DNA of 64,000 nucleotides from Spirometra erinaceieuropaei (Eukaryota > Platyhelminthes > Cestoda > Diphyllobothriidea > Diphyllobothriidae), in the NCBI GenBank assembly GCA_902702965.1, contig CACRXP010000002.1:4650724-4714723 (forward strand), written 5' to 3'. This document shows positions 55,284-64,000 of this stretch, in pieces; positions within the stretch are counted from its first letter, which is position 1, and each line of letters begins with the position of its first letter. The notes under the pieces were generated by a model. The model had not been told where the DNA came from and ran no database searches. It saw only the letters and a program-made list of their open reading frames with translations. A program made the translations under genes and the position numbers.

Positions 55284-55923
55284 CAAGACACATCTCTTAA
55301 GGACTTTGGGACCGCAGCGGCGTAGATGGAGAGGTCGCCATAAAGATAAATGGTTATAGTTGCATAGAACACAGCAGTCCACGTCTTGCCAGCTACTATT
55401 GACACGATTTCACCCTAAAAGTCACAAACGTAAACAATGAAATACCAGTTCGAACTTCCGCGAGACTTCGAAATCTTCAGGGAAAACGTCAGATTTTACG
55501 TTTTCGTCAAGCTCTTGAGGAGGAGTACTGACTGACGAACTTGTGGACTGCTGATTTGTTTCATTCCCCGTAGCCTGGAAGTCAATTAAAATAACCGGTT
55601 TGAAATGAAAATAAACCTTCGTATCGAGCCGCGAAATAGCGTTGAGAATCGACATCGCTTCCACAATAAAAGTCGCAGGAATGAAGCTGAACACATTGGC
55701 TTGACAACGGACCACTTACCTCATGATCGAAATGACTAATAAAAGTATCGTTCCCAGAAGCCAGCCAGCGTCGTGAAAGGCTTTAGGGAGAGCAAGCGCC
55801 CCCGTTCCGAGAATAAGATTGAAGAGGAAAATAAAGCCCACCTTAACGTACCAAAATAAATAATCTTAATTCATGACTAACCAGGCGCGAGTAGGACGGA
55901 CCCACAATGTTAGGAGCAGTCAT
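55284..55923 (-). CDS. TMEM104: TMEM104 homologue, 5' exon cluster with micro-introns
   Basis: Five exons on minus: 55923-55882 (start ATG, 14 codons), 55841-55720, 55686-55617, 55574-55446 and 55414-55284. Introns are 40 bp (GTTAGT..TTAAG), 33 bp (GTAAGT..TTCAG), 42 bp (GTTTAT..TCCAG) and 31 bp (GTATTT..TTTAG). Phases join without a shift to give 164 codons plus two bases. The product shows 'YSRLVGFIFLFNLILGTGAL' then 'ALPKAFHDAGWLL', 'SFIPATFIVEAM', an acidic Ser/Thr-rich cytoplasmic segment, and 'IYLYGDLSIYAAAVP'. These are the TMEM104 landmarks in order (first span, second span, loop, third span). With the 361-residue terminal exon the protein is about 525 residues plus the missing piece, near the roughly 500 usual for the family. 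The 42-bp intron is in frame and might be retained. Confidence 0.92.
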
Positions 55924-57055
55924 TGCCGGGAATTACAGCCTAAATCAAGAAGGCGGGATAATTAAAAGCCTTCCAAACGGAGACACATAGTAAAAGTGAC
56001 TTGAGAAAAGTCCAAAAACAGCATACTAAGGTCTGGAAAATCATGTAACCTATGCTTATGCATGAATGCCGTAACAGTTAACTTTACATCTTAGAGAAAC
56101 CTATTCAGGATGTGCAAATCAGATGATTTTCCAATCGCTCATGGTAAAATTTTCGTAAATACTTTGGGAGAACGTGTACAGACACGAAAGTTCAGCCAGA
56201 AACAGGCATTTTTAATATATATAAACTTTGCGATCACAGAACCTTTAAGAATAACGAAGTTAAACTAAGCCTGAGCTACGGTTAGGCACTTTGCATCCAA
56301 GTCCGACTTCATAATCACGGCGCAAACGACTGCTTGGCAAACAGAACAGTCGGCTGCTGACAGGGTCACCGCGTAGGCAAGAAATAGATCTAGTTACTTT
56401 CCCTTGACGCCAACTCTGAAAAACTGTGCGGAATGGATAAATCGTCTTTAGAATGTGGAGTGCATGCAGACACATGTATATACGTGCACAGGGACCAAAT
56501 CCCAATAAATGCATCCTAGTCTGTTGAACTTTTTAGTACTTCGACATGAATCAAGACCTTTTCGGTTAATTGCCAAAGTTAACCTATGCATCTTGCTGAC
56601 GCATGACGGGCTAGGTTCGCACGCGCGAACGCACTAACGATAGAGCGGATATTCAGCTCAATATCTACTAAGTAGTAACAACCGGCAACTAAAATAATCA
56701 TAATGGAGAATTTACTAAACTGCATCCAAAGATCCGTTGATGCCACTCTGCCACTGAATCCCAGATACGCAACACAAATAATAAAGTCTGACTCGCGGTG
56801 CAAAACTGAAAAGACCCCAACGGGAATAGAGGTTACTGGTCGTTTGCTTGGACGCCGTATGGGTCAGTGGAGAAAAACAATTCAGCTAAGGTCACTCGTA
56901 GGCGTCATAGTCACAGAAACTGCGTCCTTTGTGTTTTAATTGATGGATAACCTACCTACCATTAGCATGAAGACAGAATCAGGGCTAATCCCAGGAGACA
57001 ATGTTTCCTTGTCGGCATTCAGGATAATCTTACTATTGCCACTCACCTATCCGAC
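55924..57055. other. TMEM104 upstream region; no second gene recognised
   Basis: Just before the start codon the minus strand has CGCCTTCTTGATTTAG ending 17 bases upstream of ATG. It could be a spliced-leader or 5'-UTR splice acceptor. No TATA-type promoter is convincing. A 74-codon minus frame (56803-56579) is unrecognised. Confidence 0.35.
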
Positions 57056-57059
57056 CATC

Positions 57060-57200
57060 TTGACCTGCGATGCCCACTGTGTGCTCCACAGCAGGATGCG
57101 AACAGGGACAGTGACTTAAACCTAATAACTTTAATTGTTATGGCAGACTTGTGTTGTCTCTACCGCAGCCAAGCACTTCTACAGTACAGTACGACCCAGT
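57060..57200 (-). repeat. Dispersed repeat family A remnant
   Basis: 'CACTGTGTGCTCCACAGCAG', 'GGGACAGTGACTTAAACC' and 'CTCTACCGCAGCC' match 985-1075 in order. Confidence 0.45.
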
Positions 57201-57544
57201 TTATAAGTCAATTTTGAAGTCGAAAAAACGCACCAGTATATGCACCAACTGCCTCCTCAGTATGCTGCTCCATGAGACCTTAACGAGACGTGTCTAAGCT
57301 TTGGATGACAAACACGCTCCAACATCCTTCTCGCTGTTACAAGGCAGTCAAGGCACTAATCTTAACTATGCGCTTAAGCTGATCATGTCCACGCAGTTTT
57401 CGACAGATATCACTTCTACAAATTACTTGGAATATCGGTGAGGCCTTAAACTATGCATGCTGCCCCAATCGGGTGACTCTGAAAACTGTTCGATTGCAAC
57501 TTATTTGCTAGCCGCTAATTACCACATTAGTCGGAGTTCAGAAA

Positions 57545-57695
57545 ACTCTGCTGGATGCGGTTCGTCTGAATAACCAACAGGTTGCGGGATCGGACCCCAG
57601 GAGTTCTACACTCCGGATTGGTTATGACTGGCTGAAGACAGCTTATTAGCCGGGAATTGCCATTCCAGTCTTTCTTTTCCTTATCAGCAACGTTT
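57545..57695 (+). mobile_element. SINE-like repeat copy
   Basis: 'CTGAATAACCAACAGGTTGC' and the B box 'GGTTGCGGGATCGGACCCC' are followed by 'GGTTATGACTGGCTGAAGAC' and 'ATTGCCATTCCAGTCTTTC'. The A box is degenerate. Confidence 0.7.
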
Positions 57696-57699
57696 TTGA

Positions 57700-60115
57700 A
57701 TAACCTCTATCCATTTCCCCCTAGGAATAGGCACTAAGTGTAGGTTTTATAGAAACTTCCGGTTCACTGCGGGCTTGCTTCCTTCTCCTGTATAATGACT
57801 TATCTCATTTACATTACAGCAATCGTCCATGAACTTCACTTTACAACACTTATTCCTTAGTGAAACACGAATGACAGCATTTCTTCTGAAACTGTATGGT
57901 GGTTGTATGAGGGAGTTCAGCTGGCGGTATGGTGATTTCTTGGTCTTTGGAAACCTTACAATATGGCATTTAGAGAAATAATTTCGCAGTAAGCTGACTA
58001 AATACAAGCATAGTTTATAGGTATTCCTCCTTATAAGACAGTCAAGGATGCTTCAATAGACACCCAAATGCCCTTGTTGGCCGAGTTGCGACTGCGACTT
58101 AATTATGAATTCTTTACCGTCCTCAAACATAATAAAGAGAATCCCGTTTTCCAAATGTTGGTAATCTGGAGCTTCGCTCTGTCGTGTATGTATGCTAAAT
58201 GTGGGCTGGTTTGGGTAAATTTCCATTTCTTATGCAAAAAGTAGCTTATTCGCTACGGCGAGACCGAGGATGTATCTTTGACCAGAGGCTGACTAAACGC
58301 GAAGTTTACATTAAAATGTAGGCATGATCGATATCCTAAGTTCACACCTACTAGGCCAGTCACTGAGCGGTCAAAACGTCCAACTGGCAGAGTATAAGCC
58401 AGCATTATTTGCAAGTTTCCCTGATTTTGGTCCTTAGGTAAAAATGTGTCCAAAATATAATCATTGATGAGCATCGGTATTGTTGGTATAGTTAGCTTTG
58501 AAATTCTTTGATGTTTGGAGCGTTTCCTACCATATTGTGCAAACGACACGGATCTCTTTTAAAAGCTTTGTTGTCCTGCGAGGAAGTATGAGATTGTAAG
58601 TCATTTTGTATAGCAGTACTTTTCATCTTTCCAACACTAATCAATTGCCAGCAAAAAATGTGGACTCTCCTTTATGTTAAGAAAACAAACTTGACCTCAC
58701 TGAGGTGCCCTAATGTTTAACATATTTGTGCGGCCAATGTCATCAGGCAATGCAGTTGCCGTAAATAAGTTAATTTTTGTTTATTTATCTACGACGTAAA
58801 TTCAAGTGCGGTCTTTCTCCCTCTTGCAGCACAAATACTGTCTGGAATAAGTCGACCGCGAACGAATACATTCGTAAAACCCTTCATACACATATGATAC
58901 TGAAAAAGCTAAATTCGTTTTCTTTAGTGATCTTTAACCTCTCGCCCTGGTTTCACCTTGAGGGAAGCTTGCTGATTCTGTAGGCGGTTGCCTGGCCCGC
59001 AGATTCTTCAATCGACGGCGAGAAATTACCTTTACTTCTGCCCTTTGTCTGATTTATAGCCGCTCTCCTGTGGAAAGAAATGAGGCAAACAACATCTGGC
59101 TATTATCGAGACACACAATTCGTACTCTGGACCACGGTCATTTCCTGAGCTGCGGTTTCTTCTCTCGAGTAATCCAGTTTATCCGTATTATCCAAAATCC
59201 AAATTGCGTTACACGGTTCTGGCAAAAGGTTTTATACAGCCTGCCCGGTCTACGCTGTGTACACATTTAAATGGTCGCCGTTAACCGGCATTTTATATAA
59301 TTATTGCTATTAAAAATTCCAAAAGAAACTTTAGTATTCACCCATAAGCTTTCTGTAAGTTCATGACATTATTTTGAGATGTTTAAAGTAACCAAGTGAG
59401 GGAAAATTAAGATAATTAAACTAGGAGAATCCTTAGCTGTCGGGGATATAAATGCCTCTAGACTAGTCGTACAAACTATTTGTCCCAGACCGACTGTTAA
59501 TTCGCGTCGATAAATAACTAAATAAAAAACGAAATAATTTTTACTAAAGAGCCGCTGGAGTCCCATCAAAGCAAGTAAAAATAAATTTACATACGAATTT
59601 TAGACGAGGTAGGCAGAATCTTTACAAAATGCAATACATGGTTTCCGAATTTGTAGTCCGTTAAGAAAAATGATGAGCGAGCGGTAAAAAAAACTACTTA
59701 AAAATTTAAAAATGATAAAATTAATTTTACAGGAAAAAAACCCTCGCTCATAATAACACAAAAATGCGGTCAGGACTGGTTTGCATGTGAAAAAAGGTAT
59801 TTCATATCTAATTATTAAACAGGCATCTGACCTTTCCATATTACCCAGTCATTAATTCTCGGCTTATATTCCGAACGGACTTCCCAGAAATATGGAAGAC
59901 GTCAATCACCATTTCTGTCTTCAAACCCGAATCTCGATCCGGTGTTAATATCTATCGGGACATTCACAGAACCCCGTCCCTAACATCTTCTTGAAAGGGG
60001 GATTTTTAGTGAAATTTTGATTTCTGTCTGGCTAGTCATTTTTGGGCTCTAATCAGCATGAATGTTAGCCCGGAAGATCATGTGAAGCTTGCCACTTAGC
60101 CTTCCTTAATTTAAC
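57700..60115. other. No recognised gene
   Basis: AT-rich. Frames of 60-98 codons (for example minus 58549-58253 and minus 58007-57747) look protein-like in places, but I recognise no domain and no splice pattern. Confidence 0.3.
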
Positions 60116-60119
60116 CACT

Positions 60120-61235
60120 TTTCTTCGTAATAAACGGAAGCAATTGGTGGTTATCTGCTTTGATCTTGGCGAACACATCGACAAGGTGATACATAGACGT
60201 CTTTCGGTAAAATCGGAAGCACTCGACATCAGGGCTCCCTTACTCGACTTCATCGAACCCAACTATCCAACCGCTGTCAGAAAGTCATGGTTGGTAAAAC
60301 CTACTTGACACCTCACTCGATCACTAGCGGCGTATATCAAGGCACGGTTCTGGACCCACTACGCCTCCTCCGACTAAAATCAGAAATTCACAAACGTTTA
60401 TTCATGTCGATGTCCTCAAGTGTAATTATTTATATTCAAGGTGCATCGCAAATGTCTGCGTTGAAAAACGTTAATGCCGACTTACGAGGCTCATGAAAAT
60501 GGAGTTCAACATGGCAGATTGTATTTTCGTCGCCTAAGTGAAGTTTCCTGTCTTTTGGTCCTGCCAAGTTTTCAGGCCCCATAATTTTTCAGAATAGCCT
60601 ACTCCCAGAATGCTTCATCACAAAGGACCCAAGTTTCATTTATACAAATGAGCTTTCTTCAGCACCTCATGCAGAATCTCTGCTAAAGCTGCGCAGGTAT
60701 GTGGGTTCATATCACGTAATCTTTCCTTCCGGAAATGAAGCTGAGTGTTTATTAAATGTTTGTTCTTCCCGTCCTCGAATATGCCCGTCTTTTCTTCGGT
60801 AAAATGAACGCCTGTGACCGCACCAAAATCAAAAATATTCAGAGAGTTTTTACTTGAAAACTTTCTTAAGCTGCATCGGTTTTCGTTATTCCGACAGATG
60901 TCAATTGATAAACGATAAATTTTTATAGATATAATGACTCGAATTTGGCCTGTGTTTCCTGTTCCGCATTACCTCTAGCTCTACTCTCCCGCACATTATC
61001 ATTCTCACTCAGAGAGATCGGTCCTATGCCATGCGTAAAAATGCTGCCTCGTTGCTCTGCGTCAAAACGCTCTCTCTCCTTTGCATCTAAATATGCCTTC
61101 CTTCGGAATTATCTTACAACGCAATCTACGCGATCGTTTAAGTTATCGGTATTTAAATCGAAATTAACCAAACACCTTACATCAGAAAGCATTAGGCCAT
61201 TATTAGCAGTTTCATTCCCAAACACTTAAATTCTG
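60120..61235 (+). pseudogene. Second CR1/jockey-like LINE, heavily decayed
   Basis: RT blocks occur in shifting frames. A 'VICFDLGEHIDKVIHRRLSV' block near 60150-60210 keeps the first catalytic Asp position. 'ITSGVYQGTVLDPL' follows at 60316-60357, and then a destroyed YADD region near 60400. A 'LEYARLFFGKMNACDRTKI' block lies at about 60775-60830, and the C-terminal 'LSVFKSKLTKHLTSESIRPL' at 61143-61202. Wording differs from the 30.5 kb element, so it is another family. Many stops and frameshifts show it is dead. Confidence 0.8.
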
Positions 61236-61239
61236 GACT

Positions 61240-64000
61240 TTGAAAAGGGTCCTCATGGAATATAATGGTAGATAATGCATGTTTTGCTCGTTCAAGTGGA
61301 AGTTTTTTATTTTTACAATCGCCGATTTTCAATTGGCTACTACACCAAATGTTATTTCTGCCCCCCTTACAGCGATGAATTTCCCGGCTTTTGATGTCAT
61401 CTGCTCATTTTCGACCACAAGCTGTCTGTTTTTGATCACGGTGGGATCCTTTGTTTACGCCATCTGCTAGCAGTTTTTTCAGTCAGAAAAGTAGTGTCAC
61501 AGTTGCATTTCCTCACACTTTGATAACCGCCACACCCTTTGATATCGCCTCCTCGGCTGGACTCTGAGCGGACTGTGACTGGTCGCGCTCGGGTTCCCCT
61601 CTCCTCGACACCTTAACGGTTGTTCCTGTTTTCAACGCAAAATATTATGCTCGCATCTGGAGCGAATGGTCTAATTCGGCTTAGGAATTCAACCCTGACG
61701 TTGTCCGTTTCGAACCCTTTTACACTTTTACATGCTAGAAGCTCCTGCTCGAGCCGCATATTTACCCTTCCATGAACGACAGTTTTTCCCCCATAAGAAC
61801 TAATAAGATAACATTCATTTGCCTTTTTCGAATAAAAGAGTTATTTTTCACTCTTCGCTAATTGTTTTTTATATCAGACTGCCTATTCTATAATTACGTA
61901 CTAAATGACGTGTGCTGTCTGCCTGGTTGTTGTAAAATCCACCGGAAACATTTTTGTTTCCTTGCTGTGACGATATCAATAGGGGTAGTAATGGAACAGA
62001 TTATTTATTTTCTATTTATATGCTTTAATTTGTATGACCAATTCGTACATAATCAAGGACTTGGAGTAACGTTATGCCAATGATCCGGAGCTGTATCTCC
62101 CTATGCGGACAGGCTCAAGTTCTCTGTTTCATTCTCTGTAGTCTTTACCTCATTAAATAAAATTAGTACATTTTTGCATTATGATTTTTCCATTAATGAA
62201 TATTGCTGATTCGTCTACGGGTTAATGGGCAAAACTAACACCGTTAGGATTGAAAATGTCTAAAAGCCTTCTGCTGGGCACGCTTAGCTACTTGTCACCC
62301 CAAAGGATGCCAGTTGAGTAGCCTTAGACTGATGCAGGATAAATGACTGAAAGCTGCCTTCAGAGTCATTTCTGTCCTTAATGGTAGTCCCTCAACCCCT
62401 GTAGGTCATCCTTGCAAAATCCGAAATTCCTCTTTGTTTTCCATTTTTCCACCTTGAAACGCTCTCAATCCTAGACTTCATTCTATATCTTTCTTCGCAG
62501 TAGCCGGCCAATCGATTATACCAAGTTCCCACCTTCCTTTTCTCTCAGTACGGGTAACTTACTCCACGACTCCTAGAAAGGGCTACGAAAAATCGACATA
62601 TACGAAATTTATTAAAATTGTCGTCGTCACTGTTTATTTTCACTCCCTCCTACACTTGAGCCTATGTGATCACCTTCAAACTTTGCTTGTCCTTTCATAT
62701 GTTTATTCTGCCTTTGGTTTCATATGCTGTCTCTCTACTAAGTATATAACTTGTGCAATCTTAACATCAGAACCTCCACGAGACTCAGAAGTCGTCTCAA
62801 TCCACCTTTCCGTCTAACAATTTGGGGTTCCGGATCTCACACTTGTATTACCGTCTCGGTTTTGCCGAACCATAAACTTAATCTATCTTTCGTTTTGGTA
62901 TTTCCATTTTCGTAGCCTAGGCTCTTGCCCGTTGCGCCCCAGGTCTCTTGGAACCCAACATCTAGTATGCGCTTATTGTGATGATTATGATTAGTTTTTC
63001 ACTAAACTGTCCGAGCGCATAACCTATAGGATCTGCGACAAAAGTCACGGTCGTCTTAGCTGTTAGACTTCGAGTCAGCATTCGGCCAGATAATTGCCTT
63101 CACAGCGCCCTGTCTTTTCCCATCACCCTGCCTAATATATATTCTACTCTAATGGTGATTCTGCCTGGTACCATCTCCGCGGCCCTACGTGCAGCAGATT
63201 TTCTTGAGAATATCTTGCCTGAAAATCTGTGGCCCACTTTTCTCTCCTCATGCTTTCCATAGATAATTTTGTTTTACTGATGTGCCCAGGGCTTGTCATT
63301 CATATATCTAGTTATACTTATAGATTAAGTCGAAAACTTTTAAAATGTCTATAACAATTCTGTCTACCAGAATTCCACAGTCTCTCGAAATTCCGTGAAT
63401 TCCAAAGTGCTTTAATTCCGAAAAAAACCCGTCTGTATGCATTGAATGCGATTTCTGTCGGAGACATTTTCCGAATGCCACTGCACATTGTTTTACTTCA
63501 TGCGGAATCCCAGGCCCAAATTAGTGCGCTAATTTTCGTTATTTTAATCGGTATTTAATTTGCGTTGATATTATCATTTGATGCTTAAAAATATGTTATT
63601 ATTGCGCGAAAACATCTCACCGTTATACATTTCCTGTTAGTAATTCACATTAATTTATTCGACCTATCAGCTGAATTATCTTTCGTAATCAGTTGTCGTA
63701 TGACTGCACTGATGTTGTCAGATTTCAACTCCTGTAGGGAACAATGAATCTGACATTCCTTTAGTTTTTTTTAAGGTAAAGAGGCAAACAATGGGACAGG
63801 TGACACTAGGCGCCTAGTTTTTCTGCAGAACTTCAGACAAGTCCGTCGCCGCAAAACTAGACAGAACCCAGAGCAAGGCCAGAAATCAACAAAGAGAAAA
63901 CGTTTAAGAAACGAGTCGTATACCACCTAAGTATACTGAAATACATCTGAAGTACACTGAAAACCTTTAACGCCACGGCGAACGGCTTGCAAGAAGAAAC
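61240..64000. other. No recognised gene
   Basis: AT- and pyrimidine-rich sequence with short frames only. The first 250 bp may be the 3' UTR of the decayed LINE. No known repeat family of this window recurs here. Confidence 0.4.

Noticed and set aside
55085..55300. 71-codon plus-strand frame
   Set aside because: It overlaps a TMEM104 exon on the other strand.
58253..58549. 98-codon minus-strand frame with ordinary-looking composition
   Set aside because: No recognisable domain, no exon-like boundaries and no second exon nearby.

Overview
The window looks like a gene-poor, repeat-rich piece of a eukaryotic nuclear genome, most probably a parasitic flatworm and plausibly a cestode. The reasons are very short introns (31-42 bp) at the 5' end of the one well-supported gene, Penelope-like and CR1/jockey-like retrotransposon remnants, abundant tRNA-derived repeats and degenerate TTAGGG-type tracts. 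Genus cannot be fixed from the sequence alone; a diphyllobothriid-like tapeworm is only a guess. Two runs of N (21540-21749 and 33446-33659) mark assembly gaps at low-complexity DNA.

Host genes. The clear gene is a TMEM104 homologue (polytopic, amino-acid-transporter-like membrane protein) on the minus strand. Its start codon lies at 55923-55921. Five short exons (55923-55284) are separated by introns of 40, 33, 42 and 31 bp. After a gap of about 9 kb full of repeats, a large terminal exon (46203-45118) carries the rest of the protein. One short linking exon was not found with confidence. A second candidate is a 49-codon minus-strand exon at 24061-23915 ending in a strong splice donor. Its end resembles the start of the coiled coil of SCOC (short coiled-coil protein), but no downstream exon was found.

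Mobile DNA. (i) A CR1/jockey-type LINE, broken by frameshifts, spans about 30480-33135, and a 5'-truncated relative lies at 16160-17040. A second, more decayed LINE lies at 60120-61235. (ii) Penelope-like element (PLE) pieces lie at 15180-15907 plus about 17764-17905 (minus), 17950-18210 (plus) and 38030-38620 (minus). PLE-associated terminal sequences at 1655-2215, 37655-37905, 48020-48395 and 53205-53285 carry a hammerhead-ribozyme-like core. (iii) Five non-autonomous Tc1/mariner-like foldback elements with arms of up to about 390 bp begin with CAGT, and the two best copies are flanked by TA. They lie at 5197-6192, 11573-12502, about 13780-14690, 15908-17763 and about 18330-19132. (iv) About 20 copies or fragments of a tRNA-derived repeat occur, often as inverted pairs. 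(v) About 11 copies of an unclassified GC-rich dispersed repeat, here called family A, are present.

Layout. 1-5 kb: family A, a tRNA-derived repeat, a PLE-terminal element and a cluster of tRNA-derived repeats. 5-19 kb: foldback elements alternating with tRNA-derived repeats, including a nested LINE-in-foldback-in-PLE structure at 15.2-17.9 kb. 19-30 kb: mostly unrecognised sequence with family A copies and the SCOC-like exon. 30-33 kb: the LINE. 33-45 kb: PLE palindrome, PLE remnant and repeats. 45-56 kb: TMEM104 with its repeat-filled intron. 56-64 kb: AT-rich, mostly unrecognised, with one decayed LINE. The host genes show no sign of functional linkage, and everything else is best read as layered transposon history.
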